A DNA stretch of 64,000 nt from Hamadaea flava (GTDB taxonomy: Bacteria; Actinomycetota; Actinomycetes; Mycobacteriales; Micromonosporaceae), in contig NZ_JAMZDZ010000001.1 in the NCBI RefSeq assembly GCF_024172085.1, forward strand, positions 2,294,001 to 2,358,000. Direction: 5' to 3'. The notes beneath the pieces are model-generated. The model made no database searches. It saw only the letters and a program-made list of their open reading frames with translations, and was not told the origin of the DNA. Shown one piece after another: positions 42,675 to 52,682 of the stretch. Position numbers and translations under genes: made by a program. Numbering within the stretch: position 1 is the first letter of the stretch; the number at the start of each line of letters is the position of its first letter.

Positions 42675-44693
42675 ATGACCGATCATTGGGGTCTCACCCA
42701 CAAAGACATCCGGGTCGAGAACATGGCCGGCTTCGGCGAGTTCCAGAAGAAGCTGACGTCGAGCCGGGCCACGACGATGCTGCCGGCCAGCGCCAACGAA
42801 CTGGCCAAGGCCGTCGCCGCGTTCGCGAGCGCCAAGGCGGCCCCGGCCAAGGACGGAGTGGCCTTCAGCGAGCTGGAGTTCTTCCGGAGTCGCGTTCGCA
42901 TCCAAAGCGGCGACCTCGGAAAGTTCGCTGGTGAGGCCGCGAGCGGACTGACCGGATTCGGCGAGACCGCCATCAAGGTGTACGCCGAGTACCGGACAGC
43001 GGACGCCACCTCGTCGAAGATCCTCCAAGCACCCAAGGATGTCCGGGCGGCCGACCACGACGCCGCCAAGGCGATGGCCACCACCGCCTCCGGCCTGCCG
43101 TACGACACCCGGGGCTGGGATTTGAAGCGCAGCGGCACCGACGACACCGACTACTACAGCATCCCGCCGACCGACGGCGTCACGCCGACTCAGTGGACCC
43201 ACGACGGCGACGAGCCCGGCGATGTATTCCAGCGCGTTTACACCATCCTGAACGCCGAGAGCCCGGACTATCTTCACCAGGTCGCTCGGCTCTGGCACCA
43301 CATCCGGGACCTGCTCATCACCGCCAGCCACGATCTGCGCAACGGCACGGAGAAGAACCTCGGCGGCTGGACCGGACCGGCCAGCAAAGGCTTCCACACC
43401 CGGGTGCTGGAGTCGATGCGATCGATCAATACCTGGCACATCTCCGCGCTGCATCGGGCCGAACAGATCGCGCAGAAGGCCGACCAGCTGGAGACAGCTC
43501 AAGGAGCCATCCGGCTGTCGTACCCGGACTACCTCAAGGCCAAGGCACTGCCGGAGACCGTCGATCTGGAAGCCGACAGCGAGAACGGGCACATGGTGGT
43601 CCCCTGGATCCAGGTCGACAATCTCCAGCGAGCAGCACTCCTCCTGGAGTTCGACACTCGCGCGCTCAACGTGGTCCTGCCGCTGGCGGTCAGCCTCGTC
43701 CAGGCCGCCAACTGGCAGGCCCCGACGATGTACCCGGGTATCCCCGCGACTGGAGCGAAAGTCGAGACGCCGTTCGTCGAGACCAAGACCGACGTACCCG
43801 TACGGCGCACCGGCGGCGGCGTACCGACCAGCACCGGGGTGAAGACCGGCGGCGGGGACCCACGCAAGCAGTACGAGGCGGCCATCAAGCAGCTTCAGCA
43901 GCAGAACCAGGATCTGCGGGATGCGTACGACAAGCAGATCAAGAAGCTGCAGGAGCAGGCGCAACGCCAGATCGACACATTGCAGAAACAGATGCAGGAT
44001 CAGCAGAAGCAGGCCCAGGACGCCCTGCAGCAGACCCAGCAGCAGGCTCAGGATCAGCTCGACAAGGCTCAGGAGTCGATCAGCCAGAGCCAACAGGATG
44101 CCCAGCAGCAGATCGAGGCGATGCAGAAACAACTCCAGGACGCTGCCGCAGCTGGGTCGGCCGCAGTCGCAGGGCTGGGGTCCATTCCGTCCGTGATCGG
44201 TTCGCTGGGCAACGTCGGCTCGCTGGGCAGCCTCGGCGGCGGAAGCGGTGGCGGCTCCGGCGCGTTCGGCAGCAGCGGCACAGGATCCGCACTGTCCACT
44301 GGGGGTTCCGTCGACATGCTCGGCCGCAGCGGCGTGAGCGGGACGGCCACCACAGGACTCGGCACCTCCGCCCTGTCCGGCCGGTCGGCGGCTGCCGCGA
44401 ACCCCGGCGGGACCCCGATCATGCCGCCCATGGGCGGTGGAGCACCGGCGACCGGCGGCGGTGGCGGAGCGCTCGCCGGCCGCAAGGGACGCCCGGTGCT
44501 GCCCGAGGAGAAGAAGAAGCCACAAGCCAAGCCGCGCATCGTCGACCCCGACGGCGACGGCACCACCGAGGTGCGCCCGTCCGGCGGCGCGCGCGCCCAC
44601 TCCCGCAGCACCGACGACCGGGCCGCGACCGTCGCGCGTACGCGCAAGGCGCCGGAGACCGAGTCGGGGCAGGCGCTTGGGCGGACCGCCTGA
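42675..44693 (+). CDS. WXG-containing, Gln-rich coiled-coil ESX protein
   Basis: A 672-residue protein (GGGAGGAG before ATG 42675; a TACTCT box lies in the gap after eccC). Residues 1-395 are mostly helical with GGWTGPASKGFHTRV, a WXG hairpin, near 235, as in PPE-like or long WXG substrates. Residues 396-495 are a Gln-rich coiled coil (QLQQQNQDLRDAYDKQIKKL, QKQMQDQQKQAQDALQQ). Then come a Gly/Ser-rich stretch and a basic, Pro-containing tail (RKGRPVLPEEKKKPQAKPR). No signal peptide is present. It is probably an exported ESX substrate or a tether at the apparatus. Confidence 0.75.
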   Translation: MTDHWGLTHKDIRVENMAGFGEFQKKLTSSRATTMLPASANELAKAVAAFASAKAAPAKDGVAFSELEFFRSRVRIQSGDLGKFAGEAASGLTGFGETAIKVYAEYRTADATSSKILQAPKDVRAADHDAAKAMATTASGLPYDTRGWDLKRSGTDDTDYYSIPPTDGVTPTQWTHDGDEPGDVFQRVYTILNAESPDYLHQVARLWHHIRDLLITASHDLRNGTEKNLGGWTGPASKGFHTRVLESMRSINTWHISALHRAEQIAQKADQLETAQGAIRLSYPDYLKAKALPETVDLEADSENGHMVVPWIQVDNLQRAALLLEFDTRALNVVLPLAVSLVQAANWQAPTMYPGIPATGAKVETPFVETKTDVPVRRTGGGVPTSTGVKTGGGDPRKQYEAAIKQLQQQNQDLRDAYDKQIKKLQEQAQRQIDTLQKQMQDQQKQAQDALQQTQQQAQDQLDKAQESISQSQQDAQQQIEAMQKQLQDAAAAGSAAVAGLGSIPSVIGSLGNVGSLGSLGGGSGGGSGAFGSSGTGSALSTGGSVDMLGRSGVSGTATTGLGTSALSGRSAAAANPGGTPIMPPMGGGAPATGGGGGALAGRKGRPVLPEEKKKPQAKPRIVDPDGDGTTEVRPSGGARAHSRSTDDRAATVARTRKAPETESGQALGRTA

Positions 44694-44726
44694 CGTCGCG
44701 GAGTCACGCGTACTGAGAGGGTGCAC

Positions 44727-46139
44727 ATGATCGTCTGTGAAGCCTGCGGGATGCCGGACCCGACAGGCGGCTCCTACTGCGTCAACCCGTCCTGCGGAGC
44801 CCTACTGCCCCAACCCGCCCGGCCCGCGCCGCCGGTGGCCCCCGAGCCGCCGCCCGCACCGGCCGCGCCCCGGCTCACGCCGATGGAGACCTTCGGCCGG
44901 TGGATGGCCGGGCTCTTCACCGGAGCAGGCCGCAAGATCGCCGCTGCTCGCCGCAACCGCGCCACGGCCGACGCCGCAGCAGTCAACCCGGCGGCCGCCG
45001 AACCCGCCGCAGCCGATTCTGCACCGGACGACGCGGCGCCCGTGAAGGCCGCGGCGCCGTCCGCCGAGCCGCCGCCCAGCGCGCCATCGGAGCCCAGCGC
45101 CAAGCCGGCGGAGACTGCCGCGCCCCAAGCGCCCGCCGTAGCCGCCGGGCCCATCGTCGGGCGGCAGCCCGCTGCGTCGGCCGACCCTACGGCCAAGCCG
45201 CGCCAGAAGCCGACGTCGCCTGCCAAGCCACCAGGCGCAGCCGATACCGGACGGCACGCCGCAGCCGAGCCCAGCGCAAAGCCGACGGAGACTGCCGCCG
45301 AGACGCCGGTCGCCGCCGAGGATGCGGCTTCCGACGGGAAACCCCGTCGGGCCGTGGCAGCGACCGCCGCCCTCGCCACTGCCGCCGGCCAGCGCCTGAG
45401 CGCCGTGCCGCAAAAGCTCAGTGCGGTCCCGCGAAAGATCGGCGCCGTCCCGCAGAAGCTCACTGGCGTCCCGCGAAAAATCGGTGCCGTTCCGCGGCGG
45501 ATCGCCGGCTCGTGGTCGCCGCCGGAGCGCCGCCGCTGGATGCCGGCCGTCGGGATCGCCCTCCTGGCGACCGCGGTCGCCGCCGGGGTCCTGGCCGCGT
45601 CGCAGGACAAGACCACGCGCAACACGGAGCCGCCGATCGAGCCGGTGCCGGTCGCGAGCCCGTCGACGACGCCCAGCCAAGCGTCGCCGTCGCCGACGGC
45701 CGTGGCGACGTCCGCGAGCCCCATTCCGTCGCCCACGGTCCGACCTTCCTCGACCCGCAAGCCGACGCCGCCGACCAGCCCTCGGCCCACGAAAGCCAGC
45801 ACGAAGCCCACGACCACGACGCCCAAGCCGAGCATCAGCGTGTATGCCCGGGGCAAGTGCGTCTGGCAGGAGGGACATGGCTGGACGATCGCCGTCTCCG
45901 TGACCGTGGCCAACGGCAGCGGCACCTCCGCCACCGGCACGCACGGCTACGACTCCCACGTCGGCGGTAGCGGCAGCTATTCGCTGTCGGGCAGCGGCAC
46001 GTCCTTCTCCGGCGAGTTGCCGCCCAACCTCGGTGACAATCCTGAGCTGACCGATTCGGTCGTGTCCTGGTCCGTGACCGTACGCCTCAGCGGCGGCGGA
46101 ACGCTGACCAAGTCGGGCTCCGTCAGCAACCCCTGCTGA
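44727..46139 (+). CDS. Zinc-ribbon, single-pass membrane protein of the ESX locus
   Basis: From ATG 44727 (GAGAGG upstream) this encodes 470 residues. A cytoplasmic zinc ribbon CEACGMPDPTGGSYC..C (Cys4, Cys7, Cys18, Cys23) is followed by an Ala/Pro-rich linker. Then come five seven-residue repeats (RLSAVPQ, KLSAVPR, KIGAVPQ, KLTGVPR, KIGAVPR), a membrane helix (MPAVGIALLATAVAAGVLAA), a Ser/Thr/Pro linker and a C-terminal beta-rich extracytoplasmic domain with two Cys. No known ESX component has this layout in my memory; the gene closes the plus-strand eccC unit. A scaffold or sensor linking the cytoplasmic and outer sides is possible. Confidence 0.7.
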   Translation: MIVCEACGMPDPTGGSYCVNPSCGALLPQPARPAPPVAPEPPPAPAAPRLTPMETFGRWMAGLFTGAGRKIAAARRNRATADAAAVNPAAAEPAAADSAPDDAAPVKAAAPSAEPPPSAPSEPSAKPAETAAPQAPAVAAGPIVGRQPAASADPTAKPRQKPTSPAKPPGAADTGRHAAAEPSAKPTETAAETPVAAEDAASDGKPRRAVAATAALATAAGQRLSAVPQKLSAVPRKIGAVPQKLTGVPRKIGAVPRRIAGSWSPPERRRWMPAVGIALLATAVAAGVLAASQDKTTRNTEPPIEPVPVASPSTTPSQASPSPTAVATSASPIPSPTVRPSSTRKPTPPTSPRPTKASTKPTTTTPKPSISVYARGKCVWQEGHGWTIAVSVTVANGSGTSATGTHGYDSHVGGSGSYSLSGSGTSFSGELPPNLGDNPELTDSVVSWSVTVRLSGGGTLTKSGSVSNPC

Positions 46140-46189
46140 GCACGGAGCACACGCGACTGTCGGGCTCATAACAGTCTTGCCGCCAGATG

Positions 46190-46203
46190 TAGCATAAGTG
46201 CTA
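46190..46203. promoter_or_regulatory. Palindrome with -10 box before the ABC exporter
   Basis: TAGCA TAAG TGCTA (46190-46203) is a perfect 5-bp inverted repeat and contains TAGCAT, a TAnnnT -10 box. The XRE regulator two genes downstream is the obvious candidate to bind it. Confidence 0.45.
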
Positions 46204-46239
46204 TCTTCGGTCGCAGACATCAGATGGGGAGGCGGAACT

Positions 46240-47163
46240 GTGACCGATTCGCAGTACGCCCTGGAGGTCACCGACCTCCGGATGCGTTACGGGACGACCG
46301 ACGTCCTGCGGGGGGTGACCTTCACCGCCCAGCCCGGCGAGGTCATCGCCCTGCTCGGGCCGAACGGCGCGGGCAAGACCACCACGATCGAGATCCTCGA
46401 AGGCTTCCGGATGCGGTCCGCCGGCGACGTCAGCATCCTCGGCGTCGACCCGGCCCGGGGCGACGAGGACTGGCGCGCCCGGCTCGGCATCGTGCTGCAA
46501 AGCTGGCGCGATCACGGCAAGTGGAAGGTGCGAGAACTCCTTGCGCACCTGCGGATGTACTACACCGCGTACGCGACGGCGAATCGCCGGGCCTGGGACA
46601 CCGACGAGCTGATCGCGACCGTCGGCCTGACCGAGCACGCGCACAAGAAGGTCTCGCAGCTGTCCGGCGGGCAGCGCCGCCGCCTCGACGTGGCGATCGG
46701 CATCGTCGGCCGGCCCGAGTTGCTGTTCCTCGACGAGCCGACGGCCGGTTTCGACCCGCAGGCGCGCCGCGAGTTCCACGAGCTGGTGCACCGGCTGGCC
46801 GACATCGATCAGACCACGATCCTACTGACCACCCACGACCTGGACGAAGCCGAGAAGCTCGCCGACCGGATCCTGATCCTGGCGGGCGGCACGATCATCG
46901 CCGACGGATCGGCTGACGAGCTGGCCCGCCGCATCCCGAGCGCCGCCGAGATCCGCTGGAGCGTCGACGGCGAGCGGTTCGTCCACTCGGCCGAGGACGC
47001 GACCGCGTTCGTGCACAAGCTGCTGGACCAGCACGGCGCGGCCGTCACCCACCTCGAGGTACGCCGGGCCAGCCTGGAAGACACCTACATGGCACTGGTC
47101 CTGGCGCAAGAGTCGGGGCAGGCCGTCACCGTCCCCTCCGCCTTCGAGAAGGTCGCCGCATGA
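46240..47163 (+). CDS. ABC exporter ATP-binding subunit
   Basis: From GTG 46240 (GGGGAGG 7 nt upstream) this encodes 307 residues with Walker A GPNGAGKTTTIE, Q-loop IVLQSWRDHGKW, signature LSGGQRRRLDVA, Walker B LLFLDEPTAGFDP and H-loop TTHDLDEA. The C-terminal extension is that of DrrA/CcmA-type drug or lipid exporters. It overlaps the permease gene by ATGA. Substrate unknown; drug or signalling-molecule export is usual. Confidence 0.9.
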   Translation: MTDSQYALEVTDLRMRYGTTDVLRGVTFTAQPGEVIALLGPNGAGKTTTIEILEGFRMRSAGDVSILGVDPARGDEDWRARLGIVLQSWRDHGKWKVRELLAHLRMYYTAYATANRRAWDTDELIATVGLTEHAHKKVSQLSGGQRRRLDVAIGIVGRPELLFLDEPTAGFDPQARREFHELVHRLADIDQTTILLTTHDLDEAEKLADRILILAGGTIIADGSADELARRIPSAAEIRWSVDGERFVHSAEDATAFVHKLLDQHGAAVTHLEVRRASLEDTYMALVLAQESGQAVTVPSAFEKVAA

Positions 47164-48014
47164 ACACCACGTTGTTGAGCGCCGTGAAGGCCGGGGTGGC
47201 CCGCGGCCGGATCGAGCTGAAGCACACCTTCATGACTCCGCAGGATCTGTGGACCTACTTCTTCCCGGCGTTCGCGCTGCTCATCACGATGTTCTTCATG
47301 CGTGACGCGACCGTGCCCGGCACGAGTTTCTCGCTCGGCTCGCGTACGCTGCCCAGCGCGCTCGGCATGGGCATCGCGTTCGGCGGTCTGGTGACGATCG
47401 CCGCGGCGCTGACGATCGAACGTGAGGACGGCACGCTGCTGCGGGCGAAGGCGGTGCCGAACGGCATGTTCGGCTACCTGGTCGGCAAGATCGTCACGGT
47501 CACCGGCATCACCCTGCTGAGCCTGGCGATCCAGCTGATCCCGGCGGCGTTCCTGCTCGACGGGCTGTCCCTGTCGGGCTGGCACACCTGGTTCACCCTG
47601 CTCTGGGTGGTGCTCCTGGGCCTGGTGGCGACGATGCCCATCGGCGCGATCTTCGGCTCGATGTTGTCCAACCCGCAGAACATGGGACTGATCATGCTGC
47701 CGATCATGGGGCTGATCGCGACCTCCGGGATCTTCTACCCGATCACCAACTTCCCGACGTGGCTGCAGTGGATCGCGCAGGTCTTCCCGATCTATTGGCT
47801 GGGCCTGGGCATGCGCTCGGCACTGCTGCCCGACAGCATGGCGGCGGTGGAGTTCGGCGGTTCGTGGCGGCATCTGGAGACGGTCGGCGTACTCGGCGCC
47901 TGGGCGGCGTTCGGGCTGATCGTGGCCCCGATCGTGCTGCGCCGCATGGCCCGCCGCGAATCCGGCTCGGCCGTCGAGGCCCGCCGGACCCGGGCGATGC
48001 AGCGTACGCGGTGA
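47160..48014 (+). CDS. ABC-2-type exporter permease
   Basis: A 284-residue membrane protein with six hydrophobic helices of the ABC-2 type (YFFPAFALLITMFFM, LGLVATMPIGAIFGSML, LIATSGIFYPITNFP). The helix-loop FYPITNFPTWLQWIAQVFP is typical of DrrB-type subunits. It is translationally coupled to the ATPase and followed after 4 bp by the XRE regulator. Confidence 0.88.
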   Translation: MNTTLLSAVKAGVARGRIELKHTFMTPQDLWTYFFPAFALLITMFFMRDATVPGTSFSLGSRTLPSALGMGIAFGGLVTIAAALTIEREDGTLLRAKAVPNGMFGYLVGKIVTVTGITLLSLAIQLIPAAFLLDGLSLSGWHTWFTLLWVVLLGLVATMPIGAIFGSMLSNPQNMGLIMLPIMGLIATSGIFYPITNFPTWLQWIAQVFPIYWLGLGMRSALLPDSMAAVEFGGSWRHLETVGVLGAWAAFGLIVAPIVLRRMARRESGSAVEARRTRAMQRTR

Positions 48015-48018
48015 GTTC

Positions 48019-48267
48019 ATGACCAATGCAGACAAGCCGAGCGAGGTCGTCTACGACCGCATCGCGATGCTGCGCGCCGAGCGGGGCATCACGCGGCGGG
48101 AACTGGCCGACGCGCTCGGCATCCACTATCAGACGGTCGGCTACCTGGAACGCGGCGAGTTCCGGCCCAGCCTGCACCTGGCACTGCGGATCGCGCAGTA
48201 CTTCGAGGTGCCGGTCGAGGTCGTGTTCTCCCTGGAGCCGTTCCCACGCCTCGGCAGCGCCGCATGA
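48019..48267 (+). CDS. XRE-family repressor of the ABC exporter operon
   Basis: An 82-residue helix-turn-helix protein (GITRRELADALGIHYQTVG, YLERGEFRPSLHLALRIAQY) of the small Xre type. As third gene of the exporter operon it probably controls the TAGCA/TGCTA palindrome at 46190-46203. Confidence 0.85.
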   Translation: MTNADKPSEVVYDRIAMLRAERGITRRELADALGIHYQTVGYLERGEFRPSLHLALRIAQYFEVPVEVVFSLEPFPRLGSAA

Positions 48268-48297
48268 CCCGGCACGCGCGTCTGGGAGCATGATCCG

Positions 48298-48933
48298 ATG
48301 AACACCCGCCGCAGCTACGACATCGTCGCGGACCGGTACGCCGCCGAGATCGACGACGAGTTGCTGGCCAAGCCGTGGGATCGGGCGCTCCTGGGCGCGT
48401 TCGCCGAGCAGGCCGCCGGCGGGCCGGTGCTCGACGTCGGCTGCGGGCCGGGGCACGTGACGGCGTACTTGGCCGGGTGGGGGCTCGACGTCTTCGGGCT
48501 GGACCTGTCGACCGGCATGGGCGCGGTCGCTCGGCGGACCACGTCGCTCCCCTTCGCGACGGCCGACATGACGGCGCTGCCGATCCGCTCCGGCGCGATC
48601 GCCGGCGTCGTCTGCCTCTACGCCGTCATCCATCTCGACCCGGCGGCCCGCGCCGCGGCGTACGCCGAGTTCGCCCGGGTGCTGCAGCCCGGTGGGCTGG
48701 CGATGGTCGCCTTCCACGTCGAGGACGCGAGCACCCGGATGGGCGGCCGCAAGACCGTCACCGACTGGTGGGACCACGAGGTCGAGCTGACCTTCCACTA
48801 TCTCGACCCGGCCGCGGAGACGGCCGCGCTGACGCAGGCCGGGTTCGAGCTGGTCGGCCGGTTCGACCGGGCCCCGCACCCGGGCACCGAGCACCAGAGC
48901 CACCGCTCCTGCCTCCTGGCCCGTCGCCCCTGA
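48298..48933 (+). CDS. Class I SAM-dependent methyltransferase
   Basis: A 211-residue methyltransferase with motif I VLDVGCGPGHVTAYLA, motif II LDLSTGMG and PFATADMTALPI, YAVIHLDP and LQPGGLAMVAFHVED. It resembles UbiE-type small-molecule methyltransferases. It is 30 bp after the XRE gene in the same direction and may belong to the exporter operon. Substrate unknown. Confidence 0.88.
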   Translation: MNTRRSYDIVADRYAAEIDDELLAKPWDRALLGAFAEQAAGGPVLDVGCGPGHVTAYLAGWGLDVFGLDLSTGMGAVARRTTSLPFATADMTALPIRSGAIAGVVCLYAVIHLDPAARAAAYAEFARVLQPGGLAMVAFHVEDASTRMGGRKTVTDWWDHEVELTFHYLDPAAETAALTQAGFELVGRFDRAPHPGTEHQSHRSCLLARRP

Positions 48934-49101
48934 TCACCGCGACGTGATCACGTGCCGCGTCCGGCTCGGCAAGGTGATCAGTCCCGGCGGGAAACGATCA
49001 GGGTGCCGTGGACACGACACGCCGGTCGATCACGACCACTAGTTCATGATCGCGCGGAAAGGGACGGGAAAGGGACGGGCAGGGTGGGGCGAAGGCGGCA
49101 G

Positions 49102-49107
49102 TAGACT
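49102..49107 (+). promoter_or_regulatory. -10 box for leaderless FmdB-type gene
   Basis: TAGACT lies 6 nt before ATG 49114 with no ribosome-binding site between. Confidence 0.55.
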
Positions 49108-49113
49108 GCCGGC

Positions 49114-49320
49114 ATGCCCCGGTATGAATTCCGCTGCCGCGCCTGCGGCGACACGTTCGAGGTCGAGCGCCCGATGAGCGAGGCGTCGCAACCCGCCGCC
49201 TGCCCGGAGGGGCACGAGGACACGGTCAAGCTGCTCACCACCGCCAACGTGGTCAAGGTCGGCTCGCCCCAGCGGGCTGGCGGCGGCGGGGGTTGCTGTG
49301 GCGGAGGCTGCTGCGGCTAG
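49114..49320 (+). CDS. FmdB-family zinc ribbon protein
   Basis: A 68-residue protein with the FmdB start PRYEFRCRACGDTFEVER, a second metal pair CPEGH and a Gly/Cys tail (GGGGGCCGGGCCG). Family members are small regulatory or metal-binding proteins of uncertain role. The transcript is probably leaderless. Its TAG stop overlaps the stop of the convergent GNAT gene by 3 bp. Confidence 0.85.
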   Translation: MPRYEFRCRACGDTFEVERPMSEASQPAACPEGHEDTVKLLTTANVVKVGSPQRAGGGGGCCGGGCCG

Positions 49321-50078
49321 TTCCGCGCGCAGCGGGCACCGATGACGCGTACGTCCTCGGTGAACCCCAGCCTGGTGTAGCAACGGATCGCCGGGGTGTT
49401 GTCGACGTCCACGGTCAGCCCGACGACGTCGACCGCCCCGCTGAGTCGCGCGCACAGGGCTGCGGTGACGGCGCCGGCCAGGCCCCGCCGCCGGTGCGCC
49501 GGGTGCGTGGCGATGTTGCCCAGCACCGCGACCTTCTCCGCGGCCGACCAGGTGTGCGTACCGGCCATCGCGACCAGCTCGCCGTCACGCCGGATCCCCA
49601 GGTAGGGTCCGGCGTGCAGCATCTGCGGCTCGAAGAACCCGCCGTCGGGGTTCGCGGCCTGCTGCAAGGCTTGGATCTCCGCCAGGTCCGCGGTCCCGAT
49701 CGTCACGATCGGCTCTCGCGGTTCGGGCACCGTCGCCGGTTTCACCGACATGTACGCGAGGACGCCGTGCACGTCGAGAGTGAAGTGCGGACGCAGCGCC
49801 TCGGCGGCCTCCTCGGACAGATGGCCGTAGAACCGGTCGGGCAGTTCCCTCAGGAACGACGTGACGAGCGACCCCATCGATTCCGTCGGCGGATCGGCGA
49901 CGGCGAGCACGACCGGGGTCTGCAATCCGCTGTAGAGCAACAGCGTCTGGCCCCACCCGTGGATGAACCGCGTGTGCGGCCAGAACGCGTCGTCGAGGTC
50001 ACCGATCGCCAGCAGGTGCCGGCCCGGATGCCGGGTCAGCAGTTCGCGTACCTCGCCGCGGTCGATGACGACCCGCAT
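49317..50078 (-). CDS. GNAT-family N-acetyltransferase
   Basis: A 253-residue protein whose C-terminal half has the acetyl-CoA motif (VLGNIATHPAHRRRGLAGAV) and the usual ending VDNTPAIRCYTRLGF. The N-terminal 120 residues belong to the longer two-domain type seen in some actinobacterial GNATs. Substrate unknown. It follows asd by 2 bp in the same direction, so the two genes may be co-transcribed. Confidence 0.85.
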   Translation of the reverse strand: MRVVIDRGEVRELLTRHPGRHLLAIGDLDDAFWPHTRFIHGWGQTLLLYSGLQTPVVLAVADPPTESMGSLVTSFLRELPDRFYGHLSEEAAEALRPHFTLDVHGVLAYMSVKPATVPEPREPIVTIGTADLAEIQALQQAANPDGGFFEPQMLHAGPYLGIRRDGELVAMAGTHTWSAAEKVAVLGNIATHPAHRRRGLAGAVTAALCARLSGAVDVVGLTVDVDNTPAIRCYTRLGFTEDVRVIGARCARN

Positions 50079-50080
50079 CG

Positions 50081-51772
<1,692 letters not shown>

Positions 51773-51773
<1 letters not shown>

Positions 51774-52537
51774 TACACCTTGCTCCAGAGGGCGGGGGTG
51801 CTCGGGGGTTCCCAGCCGACGAGGGCGGTGTGGGCCTGGATGCAGCGGTAGCTGACGCCGTTGTAGGTCACGACGTCACCGATCTTGTACGCCTTCCCGG
51901 CCGCCCACGTGGTGCTGCCCGACGTGGCGGTCGGGCTCGGCGAGGCGGTGGTGGGCGACGGCGACGGCGACGACGTGCGCGTCACGCTCGGCGACGGGGA
52001 CGGGCTGGACGTGCCGCCACCGCCGACCTGAAGGTCCACACAGGAGTAGAACGCGTTGATCGTGTCGGCGATGTTCCACCGGGCGAGCACGGTGACCCGT
52101 CCGGTACGCCCACCGAGGCTGAACGAGTGGGTCAGCCCCTGCGGAGGTGCGGAGTTGTTGCCGCTGAACACCGCGATCCGGGTGTTGCCCACGAAGTACT
52201 CGAAGTCGGTGGTGCGGTGGAACGCGGTGAACGTCCAGGTGAACGTCACCGTGCCGCCGACCGACGTGGTGGGCCAGTTGACGCTGTTGTCGTTCAGGAC
52301 GGCGAACCGGGTGCCGCCGCCGTTGCACTGGAGCGAGCCCTTGGGAGCCTCGACGCTCTGCGGCTCGTAGATGATGTCGCCACAGGTGGACGCCGAAACC
52401 CGGCCCTGCGCGCACATCGCCTGGCGGCTCAGCGGCGACGAGACGTAACCGTGGGCGTTGGCCGGGCTCACCGCCACGACCAGGGAGCCGATGAGAGCCC
52501 CCACCGCCAGGAGCGGGAGGACGATGAGTCTTCGCAC
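51773..52537 (-). CDS. AA10 lytic polysaccharide monooxygenase with C-terminal CBM
   Basis: A 254-residue secreted copper enzyme that cleaves chitin or cellulose oxidatively. The signal peptide ends at ANA, leaving His29 (HGYVSSPLS) as the N-terminal copper ligand; the second ligand is the His in FTAFHRTTDF. The catalytic domain runs to about 175, followed by a Ser/Pro/Thr linker and a carbohydrate-binding module (WAAGKAYKIGDVVTYNGVSY, CIQAHTALVGWEPP) of CBM5/12 type, favouring chitin. Confidence 0.92.
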
Positions 52538-52669
52538 GTTGCTCTCCTCGCTGTCCAGGAGGCCCGCCGGGCCTCCGCTTGCGTGGCACTTTAAAGTATG
52601 TTGACAGATTGGTAAATAGAGTTAATCAAATCTGGCACGCCTCGATGGATCGACGCCGTCTGCGCTGGG

Positions 52670-52675
52670 TAAGGT
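52670..52675 (+). promoter_or_regulatory. -10 box for leaderless gene at 52683
   Basis: TAAGGT lies 7 nt before GTG 52683 and is followed by no ribosome-binding site. Confidence 0.55.
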
Positions 52676-52682
52676 CGGTCGG

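Noticed and set aside
48934-49113. Possible small RNA or attachment site with three TGATCA sequences
   Set aside because: The repeats are short (6 bp) and the flanking 8-bp inverted repeat is weak; no structure beyond chance is convincing.
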